A DNA stretch of 64,000 bases, from the NCBI GenBank assembly GCA_001464965.1, contig LNEJ01000026.1, forward strand, positions 20,539-84,538. Reading direction: 5' to 3'. The notes below the pieces were generated by a model. That model was not told where the DNA came from. It saw only the letters and a list, made by a program, of their open reading frames with translations, and did no database searches. Position numbers and translations under genes: made by a program. This document shows, one piece after another, positions 1 to 9,080 of the stretch (its first letter is position 1; each line of letters begins with the position of its first letter). The DNA is from Gammaproteobacteria bacterium Ga0074134 (lineage in GTDB: Bacteria > Pseudomonadota > Gammaproteobacteria > Ga0077554 > Ga007554).

Positions 1-716
1 CCCTCCAGGATATACTCCTTGGCCCGTTCCACGGCGGACTCGAAACCCTGCCGGGTGAACCCCGAGACGAAATCCTCCTCGTTCACCTGCAACGCGCGGC
101 GCGGCGTGGGCGGACGGGGCGTGGCCTCGCGCAAGGTTTGCACCAGCGTATCGAGACGCTGCTGCGCCTTGTTCCATGCCTGGTCGATATCGGGATTGAC
201 GTGGATCACCACATACAGCTTGCCGCGCAGGTTATCGAATACCAGCACTTCATCAGAGACCATCAACAGGATGTCGGGTGTGCCAAGCGGGTCAGGCTTG
301 GCACACTTCGCCAGACGGGCCTCGACATAGCGCACCGTGTCATAACCGAAATAGCCCACCATGCCGCCGGTAAAGCGCGGCAAGCCAGCGACCTCCGGCA
401 CCCGGTAACGGGCGCGGAAATCTTCGATCCAGGCCAGGGGATCATTGGCTCGCAGGGCTTCCACCACCGCGCCGTCCTTTTCCACAGTAATGTCGTGCCC
501 CGCAACCCGCAGGATGGTCCGGCACGGCAGGCCGATGATGGAATACCGCCCCCACTTCTCGCCCCCCTGCACCGATTCGAACAAATAGGAATAGGGACCG
601 TCTGCCAGCTTGAGATAGGCGCTGAGCGGCGTATCGAGATCGGCCAGCACCTCGCGCATCAAGGGGATGCGGTTGTATCCCTGAGCGGAGAGCTTCTGGA
701 ATTCGTCGTGTAACAT
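1..716 (-). CDS. trpE: Anthranilate synthase component I, N-terminal part (cut by window edge)
   Basis: This enzyme converts chorismate and glutamine-derived ammonia to anthranilate, the first step of tryptophan synthesis. The visible 238 residues form the TrpE N-terminal domain. They include SYLFES at residues 43-48, matching the LLES-type tryptophan feedback-binding element, followed by a GRYSIIG stretch. The start is the ATG at 716, 15 bases downstream of the gph stop. The catalytic chorismate-binding domain lies beyond the left edge. The rpe-gph-trpE order is common in beta- and gammaproteobacteria and suggests co-transcription. Identity is confident; integrity of the missing part cannot be judged. 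Confidence 0.95.
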   Translation of the reverse strand, partial: MLHDEFQKLSAQGYNRIPLMREVLADLDTPLSAYLKLADGPYSYLFESVQGGEKWGRYSIIGLPCRTILRVAGHDITVEKDGAVVEALRANDPLAWIEDFRARYRVPEVAGLPRFTGGMVGYFGYDTVRYVEARLAKCAKPDPLGTPDILLMVSDEVLVFDNLRGKLYVVIHVNPDIDQAWNKAQQRLDTLVQTLREATPRPPTPRRALQVNEEDFVSGFTRQGFESAVERAKEYILE

Positions 717-731
717 GGCCAGAAATATTCC

Positions 732-1421
732 TTAGACCGCGGGTTCCAGCAAACCCCGCAGTTCCGCCATGGAGTCGATCACCGCATCGGGTTGGGACTC
801 GCGGATATCAATGCCGTGATTGTAGCCGTAGGTCAGGCACACAATCTGAAATCCCGCAGCGCGCGCGGCCTTGACGTCGCTCATCGAGTCGCCCACCATC
901 AGGGCGTGGCACGGTTCGATACCGAAGAATGCGGCGGCATGCAGCAGCGGCATGGGATCGGGCTTCTTTTTCGCCACCGTATCGCCACTCACCACGATTT
1001 CGAAATGGTCACGGATACCCATGTCCTTGAGCAAGGGCTCGGTGAACGCCGCAGCCTTGTTGGTCACACAGCCGAGCTTATAGCCCGCCCCTGCCAGGTA
1101 ATCCAACCCTTCACGGACACCCGGATAAAGATGGCTGCGCTTGCTGGTGTTCTCGGCATAGAGTTCCATGAAAACCGGCAGCGCCTTTTCATATAAAGCC
1201 TCGTCCGGTTCACCATCCAGTTGATTGATCAGAGCCCGGCGCACCAGCCGTTCGACACCATTGCCTACCCACTCGCGCACCCGCGCCTCACCGCGGTGCG
1301 GCATGGCGAGGCGATCCATCATTGCATCCACGCAAAATGCCAGGTCCGGCACACTGTCCACCAGCGTACCGTCCAGATCGATCAACACCATTTGCGGTTT
1401 TTTAAGCATTCGAAAGCCCAT
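732..1421 (-). CDS. gph: Phosphoglycolate phosphatase
   Basis: A HAD-superfamily hydrolase that dephosphorylates 2-phosphoglycolate. The first HAD motif DLDGTLVDS near residue 15 supplies the nucleophile and acid/base Asp pair. A KKKPDPMPL stretch and GDSMSDV near residue 170 give the other HAD motifs. Length (229 aa) is normal. Two starts are possible: ATG at 1421, or ATG at 1409, giving MLKKPQ; neither has a strong Shine-Dalgarno. The gene lies between rpe and trpE on the same strand. Related HAD phosphatases such as MupP cannot be fully excluded, but context supports Gph. Confidence 0.9.
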   Translation of the reverse strand: MGFRMLKKPQMVLIDLDGTLVDSVPDLAFCVDAMMDRLAMPHRGEARVREWVGNGVERLVRRALINQLDGEPDEALYEKALPVFMELYAENTSKRSHLYPGVREGLDYLAGAGYKLGCVTNKAAAFTEPLLKDMGIRDHFEIVVSGDTVAKKKPDPMPLLHAAAFFGIEPCHALMVGDSMSDVKAARAAGFQIVCLTYGYNHGIDIRESQPDAVIDSMAELRGLLEPAV

Positions 1422-1478
1422 GGTTCATGTAGGTTGGGTTAGGTGAGCAACACCGTAACCCAACACCCGCTCTGTATT

Positions 1479-2153
1479 TTATTTCCCGGCCTTAGCCAGC
1501 TCGGCGCGCATCGCAGCGACGGTAGCCTTGTAATCGGGGGTATTGAAAATCGCCGAGCCGGCGACGAAGGTATCCGCGCCCGCCTCCGCAATCTCGCGGA
1601 TATTGCCCACATTCACGCCGCCATCGATCTCCAGGCGGATATCGTAGCCGCTCTCATCGATCAGGCGGCGCGCTTCGCGCAGCTTGTTGAGCGTGGCAGG
1701 GATAAATTTCTGACCGCCAAAACCCGGATTGACCGACATCAGCAGCACCATATCCACCTTGTCCATCACATACTTCAAGTAATCCAGCGGGGTAGCCGGA
1801 TTGAACACCAGGCCGGACTTGCAGCCGCAATCCCGCACCAGGGCGAGTGAACGGTCGATATGCTCACTGGCTTCGGGGTGAAAGGTAATATAAGTAGCGC
1901 CAGCCTTGGCGAAATCGGGGATAATGCGATCCACCGGCTTGACCATCAGATGCACGTCGATCGGAGCAGTAATGCCATGCTTGCGCAGGGCCTCGCACAA
2001 CAGCGGCCCGATGGTCAGATTGGGGACATAATGGTTGTCCATCACGTCGAAATGCACGATATCCGCGCCGGCATCCAGCACGTTCCTCACTTCCTCCCCC
2101 AGGCGCGCAAAATCCGCCGACAGGATGGAGGGTGCTATTTTATAATCTGGCAT
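1479..2153 (-). CDS. rpe: Ribulose-phosphate 3-epimerase
   Basis: Interconverts ribulose 5-phosphate and xylulose 5-phosphate in the pentose phosphate (or Calvin) cycle. The 224-residue product opens with the typical [14 protein letters not shown]. It carries [14 protein letters not shown], the HLMV metal-site stretch and the [14 protein letters not shown] loop, and ends with the GGV and GSAIF phosphate-binding region. Length is typical for a single TIM barrel. It is the first gene of the rpe-gph-trpE run and is divergent from the hydrolase-like gene at 2293. Confidence 0.97.
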   Translation of the reverse strand: MPDYKIAPSILSADFARLGEEVRNVLDAGADIVHFDVMDNHYVPNLTIGPLLCEALRKHGITAPIDVHLMVKPVDRIIPDFAKAGATYITFHPEASEHIDRSLALVRDCGCKSGLVFNPATPLDYLKYVMDKVDMVLLMSVNPGFGGQKFIPATLNKLREARRLIDESGYDIRLEIDGGVNVGNIREIAEAGADTFVAGSAIFNTPDYKATVAAMRAELAKAGK

Positions 2154-2292
2154 AGTGATGGCCTCTTCAAAGTAAATGCAATGCAGCGGCGGCTAACCAC
2201 CGCCCCGCTTCTGATATTCAAACGGCTAACTTTACCTGAATATGGAAAATTTTTCACTTTCTGCCGCTTTTGGGATTATTAAGGTCAAACTG

Positions 2293-3153
2293 ATGACAAA
2301 AACCCTTATGGCGCTCATCATCACCCTTTCCACCGGGCTGGCGTTTGCCGCAGACAGCGACGGAGAGAAACGCCTGGGCGAAATGCTCAGCGCAAGCGCA
2401 ACCTTGGTAGGAGAGGCGGTTTGGCTGGATGCCGGGGCGGACAAATTCCTCGGCCTGTACACCGGGCAGACCGCCAGGACACCGCAAGGCGGGGCCATCA
2501 TCCTGCACGATGCGGGGATGCACCCCGATTGGCCGGCCGTCGTCGCGCCGTTGCGCCGCGAACTCCCCAAATACGGCTGGTCCACGCTTGCCGTGCAATT
2601 GCCATTGCCTGGTGAATCAAAGGAAGAAGATAGCGCCCGGCTTGACCAAATCCCCGCGCGTATCCGCGCCGCAATCGCATTTCTGCGCACCAAGGATATA
2701 ACGCGGATCGTATTGATCGGCCATGGCCAGGGCGCCACACTGGGTGCAACCTTCCTCGCCAACGACCCTCAATCCGGCATCGGTGCGCTGATAGGCGTAG
2801 GTATGAGCGCCGAAAAAACCCAGACACCACGGCTATACCTTCCCACATCGCTGGAAAAAATCTCACTCCCGGTGCTCGACATCTACGGCGGCAGAGATGA
2901 GGACAGCAGCCGCACCAAGGCCGAGCGCCGCAACGCTGCCGTCAGGGCCAGGGCAAACGCCTCCCCGCAACAGACGGAACCCCCCGCCAAGCGCCCCGCA
3001 AACGCCTTGCCTTACCGGCAAATTGAAATCCCAGGCACGGATCACTTTTTTACCGGCTCCGAACTCATCCTGACCAAACGCATCTCTGGCTGGTTGAAAA
3101 AAAACGCCGCCACGGCTCAACCATCACCGCAACCCGAAAAACCTAAGGAATAA
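2293..3153 (+). CDS. Exported DUF3530-type alpha/beta-hydrolase-like protein
   Basis: A 286-residue protein with an N-terminal signal peptide (TLMALIITLSTGLAFAA, cleavage near residue 20) and an alpha/beta-hydrolase-like core. I place the start at ATG 2293 because the upstream in-frame ATG at 2242 would put 17 extra residues ahead of the signal peptide. The nucleophile elbow reads IGHGQGA (residues 142-148), so Gly145 replaces the usual catalytic Ser. A late GTDHFF provides a His. The tail is rich in Pro, Ala and Lys. Function is unknown. The Ser loss suggests a non-hydrolytic role or a different nucleophile. It lies 2 bases before the CopD-like gene. Confidence 0.75.
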   Translation: MTKTLMALIITLSTGLAFAADSDGEKRLGEMLSASATLVGEAVWLDAGADKFLGLYTGQTARTPQGGAIILHDAGMHPDWPAVVAPLRRELPKYGWSTLAVQLPLPGESKEEDSARLDQIPARIRAAIAFLRTKDITRIVLIGHGQGATLGATFLANDPQSGIGALIGVGMSAEKTQTPRLYLPTSLEKISLPVLDIYGGRDEDSSRTKAERRNAAVRARANASPQQTEPPAKRPANALPYRQIEIPGTDHFFTGSELILTKRISGWLKKNAATAQPSPQPEKPKE

Positions 3154-3155
3154 CC

Positions 3156-3611
3156 ATGTTTATCGCCCTGCCCCTGCACTTGCTGGCCGCCATCATCTGG
3201 GTTGGAGGGATGTTTTTTGCCTATATGGCGTTACGTCCTGTTGCTGCAACTCTACTGGAACCACCCCAGCGCTTGCCCCTCTGGTCACAAACCTTCGGGC
3301 GCTTCTTCCCCTGGGTGTGGGCAGCCATCATAATATTGCCCGCGACAGGGCTATGGATGATCTTTATGGAATTCGGCGGGATGAAAAACAGCGGCGGACA
3401 CATACACCTGATGCTGACGCTGGGCACGGTGATGATTCTACTGTTCCTGCACGTTTTTTTCGTGCCTTACCGGAGGTTGAACGCGGCGATTGCGGGAGGG
3501 AACCTTCCAGCGGCAGGTATACATCTGGGGCAGATTCGCCGGATCATAGGCATCAATCTGATACTGGGGCTGATCACAGCAGTTACCGCCAGCGCGGGAC
3601 GTTTTTTGTAA
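3156..3611 (+). CDS. CopD-like integral membrane protein
   Basis: A 151-residue hydrophobic protein with about four transmembrane segments: LLAAIIWVGGMFFAY, the region around WVWAAIIILPATGLW, LMLTLGTVMILLFLHVFF, and GINLILGLITAVTAS. The N-terminal His-plus-IWVGGMFF pattern is seen in CopD-type and related small haem or copper membrane proteins. His residues at the membrane faces could bind a metal or haem. It starts 2 bases after the DUF3530 stop, so the pair is probably one transcript. The substrate is unknown; copper involvement rests only on family resemblance. Confidence 0.7.
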   Translation: MFIALPLHLLAAIIWVGGMFFAYMALRPVAATLLEPPQRLPLWSQTFGRFFPWVWAAIIILPATGLWMIFMEFGGMKNSGGHIHLMLTLGTVMILLFLHVFFVPYRRLNAAIAGGNLPAAGIHLGQIRRIIGINLILGLITAVTASAGRFL

Positions 3612-3633
3612 CAGCCAAGAGAAGATTCATCCC

Positions 3634-3658
3634 CCCTCTCCCGCAAGGCGGGAGAGGG
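3634..3658. repeat. Perfect inverted repeat (11-bp arms), REP/terminator-like
   Basis: CCCTCTCCCGC, a 3-base loop, then GCGGGAGAGGG, followed by a partial GGGGAGAGGG copy. It lies between two convergent genes ending at 3611 and 3733. There is no clear T-run, so it may be a dispersed palindromic repeat rather than a classic terminator, though it could stop transcripts from both sides. Confidence 0.7.
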
Positions 3659-3732
3659 CCGGGGAGAGGGTGTAAAAACAGCCTTAAATCACCGACGGTA
3701 CTGGGGGGATATCTCTCCATCCCTCAATCTTT

Positions 3733-6177
3733 TCATGCCTTACAACTCGCGCGGCGCCTATACCCCAGCCACACACCAAACATCCCCAATACAGCCAAAG
3801 GTATCATCCCAAAAACACCGCCACCTCCACCAGAAGCAGCACCTGGTGTTGTACTGTTCGGGATGGGGTCAAGAGCCGCCGAAACTGTAGACGTAAGGGC
3901 AGAACTGTTGTTGTCCGGCACAAAATCCACAACGGCAGCGGTAGCCGCCGTCGAAACCACTGCCGTACTTTTTAGGGTCTTCGCACCACTGGGCGGACTG
4001 ACGGCCACATACACGACAATGCTCTCATTTTCCTTCAACACCTTATCGTATTGGCACGTTACAGTACTGCCCGCCTGCTGGCACGCAACCCCCTGAGGGC
4101 TATTCGCCCGCAACATCACGGCGCCCTCATCCAGCGTTTGTGTAATGGTCACACCCGAGGCAACACCTGGACCATTGTTTGTCACCGTAATGGTGTAATC
4201 GACAGGGGTATTGGAACTAACGGCCTTGAGTGCGCGGCCCGTCGCTGCGCTGGCAGTCAGGATAATCTGCAAATCAGCAGGGGTGGCCGGAACCGAGCTT
4301 ATCTCTACCGCTCCGATGTCGCACCTGCCACTTGCCGTGTCAGGCCTGATATGCAAGCGCTGATCCACGCCTGGCGATGGGCACGCACCCGGCGGTATAG
4401 CATCAACCGCAGGGCCAGCCGCAGGGATATGCACCCGCCGCGGCAAAATGCCGCCGCCCGGAAGGGTAATAGGTCCACCGCCCGCGGTGCCCCCCATATC
4501 GGTTAGCGTCCCAAGCAAGGGATTGGTGTTTGGAGGCAGATCATTCGCTGCGGTTAGCTTGCATGTACCACCATTATCGATGTTGTAACCCTGGCTGATA
4601 ATAGTAGTAATAGGCTCAGGTTTCGTAAATTGGGAAACCGAAGTTATGCTATCAAGGAATCTCCCAGAGAAACAGTTCCAGGACGGGTCAACACCGGCAA
4701 TGATCGTGTTTTGAAGCACGGTAGCGTCCCTTGGCGACAAATCTGGGTCAATAAATATCTCGTTGCCGAGGGTATATAGCTGGCCATCGAAGCTAGCAGT
4801 AACATCAATGGCTGCCTGGTTGTTGCTCATGGTAACGTGCGTGAGCTCGGCCCGCGAGCCATTGGAGAGGCCGCCACCGGCACGGTAGGCAATGTTACCG
4901 CTGATGGTGGAGTGTTTTATCGTCAGCGTACTAAAACCGAAATTATCAATGCCACCCCCCTCCCCGATCAATATGAACGTATTCGAGCCCACCGTGTTAT
5001 TAGTGATGCCGCTGTAAAGTATGCTCATCGTGCTCCAATTATCAATGCCGCCGCCTCGGAGCAGAGCATTGTTGCCACTGATGTCGCTGGACACGATGAT
5101 GACCACGCCCTCCGTGGCGATAGCATCGTTATAGATGCCCCCACCTTGAGAGGCCAGATTCCCGGTTACCGAGCTGTCCCGAAGGGTGAGCCTTCCGCCT
5201 ATATTCGCGATAGCACCGCCTCTTGAAGAACTTACTCCCGGCTGAAAGGGTCTGGAATCCTTATTGCCCCTGAGTACACTCGCAACAATGGTCAGCGAGC
5301 CGCTGTTCAATATGCCGCTGCCATACCGAATGGTGGTGTTGTTTTCGATAATACTGTTCTGGACGAGCATCTCACCAATGTTGTAGATACCCCCACCTCC
5401 ATCACGAAAATTACTCCCAAAAGAAGAATCAATACTGGGTATCGATGCAATGTTTTTTCCTATGGTGCAATTTTGGATGGTCATTTTGGTTCCGGCGGCG
5501 TTGTAAATACCGCCACCCGTACCCTGACTGTCCGAGGCTGTACCACTCGCCCATTCCGCGATGTTCTGGGATACTTCGCAGTTTTTGAGCGTTACAAACG
5601 CACCCGCATTATAAATACCGCCACCAAGACTGTTTCCACCAGAAGACGCATACGCATACCCCTTCTCGATGGCTACGCCGTCAATAGTGACATTATTGCG
5701 CCCGACAAAATGAAATACCCGGTCAACCGTACCCCTGAGGGTAGTAGAAGCGCTTCCCGTCCCCTGCTGGGCTATGCGGGTAACCGCCGCTCCCGCACCC
5801 ACGATGCTCAGATCAGCCAAGCCCGTAACATCAAGGTCACCGCTGGCCGCCGCGTCTTCATTTTTACCTGCGATAGTGAGATTGTAGGTTCCTGCGGGCA
5901 GATTGATGGTATCCGCCCCCGCCAGCGCATTGGCTTCCTGGATGGCAGCGCGCAGAGTACAGATACCATTACCGGCAACGGTTTCACATTTACCGTCACC
6001 TGGAGCCGCATCAACGGCATCGGTATTTATGTTGACTGTGAAGGGGAGGTTAGCAGCTTGTGATGGAGAGGAGTTAACAAGCAACCCTGATGCCAGGGAA
6101 ATCAGGAACAGCGGATATCGGATTGCGCGAAAAAAGCCACTCGCTGTATCAATCCCTTGGCTTTTTTCATAAGGCAT
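3733..6177 (-). CDS. Secreted beta-helix protein with CSLREA and DUF11 regions and GlyGly-CTERM-like tail (copy 1)
   Basis: An 814-residue surface or secreted protein. Residues 1-42 form a signal peptide. A CSLREA-type element (CTLRAAIQEANAL) follows near residues 72-84. The central 500 residues are a right-handed parallel beta-helix built from GGGIYN-type turns and TISGN/NNTT strands. Near residues 635-770 a DUF11-like Ig-fold region contains ITVTNNGPGVASG. The C-terminus has a Gly-rich patch, a hydrophobic helix (FGMIPLAVLGMFGVW) and basic GYRRR, resembling a GlyGly-CTERM/rhombosortase sorting signal. No rhombosortase is seen here. Its paralogue lies just upstream on the same strand. The role is unknown; adhesion or envelope decoration is plausible. 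Confidence 0.8.
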   Translation of the reverse strand: MPYEKSQGIDTASGFFRAIRYPLFLISLASGLLVNSSPSQAANLPFTVNINTDAVDAAPGDGKCETVAGNGICTLRAAIQEANALAGADTINLPAGTYNLTIAGKNEDAAASGDLDVTGLADLSIVGAGAAVTRIAQQGTGSASTTLRGTVDRVFHFVGRNNVTIDGVAIEKGYAYASSGGNSLGGGIYNAGAFVTLKNCEVSQNIAEWASGTASDSQGTGGGIYNAAGTKMTIQNCTIGKNIASIPSIDSSFGSNFRDGGGGIYNIGEMLVQNSIIENNTTIRYGSGILNSGSLTIVASVLRGNKDSRPFQPGVSSSRGGAIANIGGRLTLRDSSVTGNLASQGGGIYNDAIATEGVVIIVSSDISGNNALLRGGGIDNWSTMSILYSGITNNTVGSNTFILIGEGGGIDNFGFSTLTIKHSTISGNIAYRAGGGLSNGSRAELTHVTMSNNQAAIDVTASFDGQLYTLGNEIFIDPDLSPRDATVLQNTIIAGVDPSWNCFSGRFLDSITSVSQFTKPEPITTIISQGYNIDNGGTCKLTAANDLPPNTNPLLGTLTDMGGTAGGGPITLPGGGILPRRVHIPAAGPAVDAIPPGACPSPGVDQRLHIRPDTASGRCDIGAVEISSVPATPADLQIILTASAATGRALKAVSSNTPVDYTITVTNNGPGVASGVTITQTLDEGAVMLRANSPQGVACQQAGSTVTCQYDKVLKENESIVVYVAVSPPSGAKTLKSTAVVSTAATAAVVDFVPDNNSSALTSTVSAALDPIPNSTTPGAASGGGGGVFGMIPLAVLGMFGVWLGYRRRASCKA

Positions 6178-6433
6178 TTAGTCACCTATTCCATGGTGAT
6201 GGGAAAGCAAAGCGCCCCTTTACACTATAAGGACAAGGGCGAACAATCACATAAGCGAGCCCTCCCTGCCGCTTTCACTTGCAATCATTATATAGCATGT
6301 TTTTTATAAAAAAGTCAAGGAAAGGGGCGGCTCGAAAACCTAAAAATCGCTCATCCACGAATAATTTAGAATGGTAGCCTCAAGCTATAAAACCCTTCGG
6401 CACGCCCGCCACGCGGGTTGCTCAGGGTGAACC

Positions 6434-6458
6434 GGATCTCACCGACTGAGTGAGATCC
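6434..6458. repeat. Perfect stem-loop (9-bp arms)
   Basis: GGATCTCAC, a 7-base loop, then GTGAGATCC. It is the first of two adjacent palindromes in the spacer downstream of the second beta-helix gene. With its neighbour it resembles compound REP-type repeats. Confidence 0.7.
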
Positions 6459-6467
6459 ACAAAAATA

Positions 6468-6498
6468 CGTTCATGCTGAGCCTGCCGAAGCATGAACG
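6468..6498. repeat. REP-like palindrome (10-bp arms)
   Basis: CGTTCATGCT, an 11-base loop, then AGCATGAACG. The GAGCCTGCCGAAG-type core matches a dispersed palindrome motif seen in many proteobacterial genomes. Upstream CTTCGGCA and GCTCAGGGTGAAC pieces (from about 6398) look like a partial inverse copy. It may terminate or stabilise the 3' end of the beta-helix copy 2 transcript. Confidence 0.65.
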
Positions 6499-6527
6499 GC
6501 TGACACAAGCCCAACTGGCGGCCTGAC

Positions 6528-9080
6528 CTATATACGGCGTGCCGCACTACGCCTATAGCCCCGCCATGCGCCAAACATGCCCAGCAACGTCAAAGGCAAC
6601 ACCCCAAAAGCACCGCCGCCGCCGGTTGTAAATCCGCCAGGCCCGGTACTATTCGGAAAAGGATCCGTGACTGTTACGGACCGCTCAACGGTGACGCTAT
6701 CGTTACTAGACACAGGATCGATGGTTGTTCCAAGATCGGGGTACGAAACCGTGGCCGTGCTGCTGAGGGCCTTCCGGTTAAGATCCGAGGGGCTGACGGT
6801 CACATAGACATCGAAGGACTTATCCGCCGCCAGCCCGCCACTGTATCCACAGGTGACCGTTCTTCCATCAACCTGGTTGCAGGCTACAGCAGCCTGGCGG
6901 GGACCGTATGACCCAAGCGACACATCGGCATCGAAAACCTGAGTGACGACAATCAACCCGCTCACGCCCTGAGGGCCATTGTTCGTTACCGTGATCGCGT
7001 AGCTCATGCTCGCCGAAGAATTAAAGGCCTTGAGCGACGCACTAGCCCTGGTAGCGAAGCTCACCGCAATGTTCAAATCCGCGATCGAGGCCTTGGTGAT
7101 ACCAACTTCCACCGCGCCGATGTCACACGAGCCGCCCGGCACATCGGGCCGGACATACAGGCGCTGATCCACCCCAGGCTTGGGGCAGGCGTTAATGGGG
7201 ATGGCGTTGATTGCCGGGCTGCCCGTATTCAGCATATACATCCACTGGGGAACCTTGCTAATACCCGAGAGGTAAGCGGGAAGCACAGCCCCTTCCCCAA
7301 AATCGGCGACCGCCACAAGCTGCGGACTGGTGCTGATCTTGTCATTCTTGGCCGCAACCAGCCCACAGGTATTGCCGCTGTCGATATTATAACCGTTCGA
7401 TGTAGACGGAAAGGGCACTGTGGGGGCCTCAAGCAGGGCGGGGGCGAAATTCTGGGTAGCCGCCCTGCCGGCCAGGCAGTTACCCGCCAGGCTGGCACCA
7501 CCCGCGATGATCGTGCTTTCAAAAATCGTGGCTTTGTTGTTCGAGTTGGCCCCCTGATCAATAAATACCTCGTTCCCCAGAACGTAGGAACCACCGGAGC
7601 CACCACCACCTGAACCTCCACCACCGAAGCCACCTCCGCCGAAACCACCCCCGAAGCCACCACCCCCACAAAAACCAATGCAATCGTCGGCGGTGGGGTC
7701 GACCGGACCACTACCTGCTTTGTTGTTGGCGAGAGTGACATGCAGCAGCCTCGCTTTCGCGCCATTGATCAGCCCGCCGCCCGCGCGGTTGGCGATGTTG
7801 TGGCTGATCGTGGAGTGTGCGACCAACATCTCGCCTATCCCCATATTCCGGATACCGCCACCATCGCCCAGGAGAGGACCGCCGAAGAAGCTGCCAAAGG
7901 AGCCGCTACTATTGCCAGTAAACCCGGCAGTATTCTTATAGATAGCGCTATAACTGATGCGCATCACACCCCAGTTGTCGATCCCACCGCCCCACTGTTC
8001 CGCAGCATTGGAAGATACAGTGCTGGTGATAATGTTGAACTCAGGCACGTTCATCCCAATTTGCAAATTAAGGATGCCGCCCCCCTCAATGGAGGTATTG
8101 CCGGTAACCAAGCTGTCCCTGAGCGTGACAATGCCGCCGTCATTGGCAATCCCCCCGCCCATTCCAAATATCTGCCTAGATGATTGATTGCTGCTGCCAG
8201 CAGGCCCGCGGTTGTTGCTGACGATGCTTTTGGTGATGACCAGCGTTCCTTCATTGAGTATGCCAGCCCCGTTCCTGTAGGTCGTATTGTTGTCCACAAC
8301 AGTGCTGAGCATAGTCATGTCGCCGCCATTAAAGACACCTCCGCCGCCATTAAACCCCGGCTCATTCGAATCCCCGCTGTCCTGGGTGCTATTATCTTTG
8401 ATCGTACAGGTGTTGATGGTCATCTTGGCGCCAAGGGCGTTGTAAATACCGCCACCCTGACCGCCCGACCTCGCGGTATCCGACCATACCGTCGCGTTCC
8501 CGGTTATCTGGCAATTTGAGAGTGTGACCCAGGCCGTTTGGTTGAAAATGCCGCCGCCATTCCCTTTGGCGCCGCTTACATAGCCTTTCTCTATCGACAC
8601 ATTGCTGATGGTGACGTTATTTTTCCCGATGAAGTGAAACACGCGATCAATACCCTGGGAAAAGCTTCCTCCCGCCGAGATGCGCGTGGATGCTGAGCTG
8701 ACGCCCTGAATGGTCAAATCACCCCCGCCGGTGACGTCCAGATCGCCACTGCGGGCACTGTCTTCGCCCCTACCGCTAATAGTGAGCGTATAGGTTGCCC
8801 CTAGTAGCGTGATGGTGTCCGCCCCCGGCAACGCATTAGCCTCCATGATCGCGGCACGCAGGGTACAGGTAGTGCCTGTCAAGGTGGTTGCACACCTGCC
8901 GTCACCGGGACTGGCATCGACCGCATCTGCCGTGCTGTTGACGGGGAAAGTAAGGGCGTGCAATGGAGAATTGATCAATAAGCCTGCCGCCAGGGAAGCA
9001 AGAAGGGCAAACCGCAGGTGCTGCGCCTTACGGGAAGAGGCGGAACATGCACCAGCCTCTCTACTTTTCTTTATTAGCAT
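6528..9080 (-). CDS. Secreted beta-helix protein with CSLREA and DUF11 regions and GlyGly-CTERM-like tail (copy 2)
   Basis: An 850-residue paralogue of the 3733-6177 product with the same order: signal peptide (to about residue 43), CSLREA-type CTLRAAIMEANAL, GGGI-turn beta-helix, DUF11-like region (ITVTNNGPQGVSG) and a Gly-rich plus FGVLPLTLLGMFGAW plus RGYRR tail. I prefer ATG 9080 because GGGTGG precedes it; an in-frame GTG at 9092 is the alternative. A Gly/Ser-rich stretch of about 30 residues interrupts the helix region and is absent from copy 1. It likely arose by tandem duplication. Probably exported by Sec and anchored or released by a rhombosortase-like enzyme encoded elsewhere. Confidence 0.8.
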   Translation of the reverse strand: MLIKKSREAGACSASSRKAQHLRFALLASLAAGLLINSPLHALTFPVNSTADAVDASPGDGRCATTLTGTTCTLRAAIMEANALPGADTITLLGATYTLTISGRGEDSARSGDLDVTGGGDLTIQGVSSASTRISAGGSFSQGIDRVFHFIGKNNVTISNVSIEKGYVSGAKGNGGGIFNQTAWVTLSNCQITGNATVWSDTARSGGQGGGIYNALGAKMTINTCTIKDNSTQDSGDSNEPGFNGGGGVFNGGDMTMLSTVVDNNTTYRNGAGILNEGTLVITKSIVSNNRGPAGSSNQSSRQIFGMGGGIANDGGIVTLRDSLVTGNTSIEGGGILNLQIGMNVPEFNIITSTVSSNAAEQWGGGIDNWGVMRISYSAIYKNTAGFTGNSSGSFGSFFGGPLLGDGGGIRNMGIGEMLVAHSTISHNIANRAGGGLINGAKARLLHVTLANNKAGSGPVDPTADDCIGFCGGGGFGGGFGGGGFGGGGSGGGGSGGSYVLGNEVFIDQGANSNNKATIFESTIIAGGASLAGNCLAGRAATQNFAPALLEAPTVPFPSTSNGYNIDSGNTCGLVAAKNDKISTSPQLVAVADFGEGAVLPAYLSGISKVPQWMYMLNTGSPAINAIPINACPKPGVDQRLYVRPDVPGGSCDIGAVEVGITKASIADLNIAVSFATRASASLKAFNSSASMSYAITVTNNGPQGVSGLIVVTQVFDADVSLGSYGPRQAAVACNQVDGRTVTCGYSGGLAADKSFDVYVTVSPSDLNRKALSSTATVSYPDLGTTIDPVSSNDSVTVERSVTVTDPFPNSTGPGGFTTGGGGAFGVLPLTLLGMFGAWRGYRRSAARRI
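7588..7670 (-). repeat. Low-complexity Gly/Ser-coding repeat within the beta-helix gene
   Basis: Reiterated GGTGG/GGAGGTGG-type codons encode a flexible run of Gly with interspersed Phe and Ser (units such as GGGFGG and GGGGS). It sits between the last beta-helix turns and a conserved LGNEVFID segment. Paralogue copy 1 joins these parts directly, so this is an insertion or expansion. Such tracts are prone to slippage and length change. Confidence 0.85.

Larger units (their letters stand above)
6178..6527. other. 350-bp spacer between the two beta-helix genes, bearing palindromic repeats
   Basis: No coding sequence is evident. The left part (6178-6380), just upstream of copy 1, is AT-rich and should hold that gene's promoter; I cannot assign -35/-10 boxes firmly. 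The right part (about 6395-6500) carries repeat DNA with two perfect stem-loops, listed separately. Confidence 0.6.

Noticed and set aside
5473..6063. Long plus-strand ORFs opposite the beta-helix genes
   Set aside because: They are antisense shadows of repetitive coding DNA; the minus frames have signal peptides and recognisable domains.
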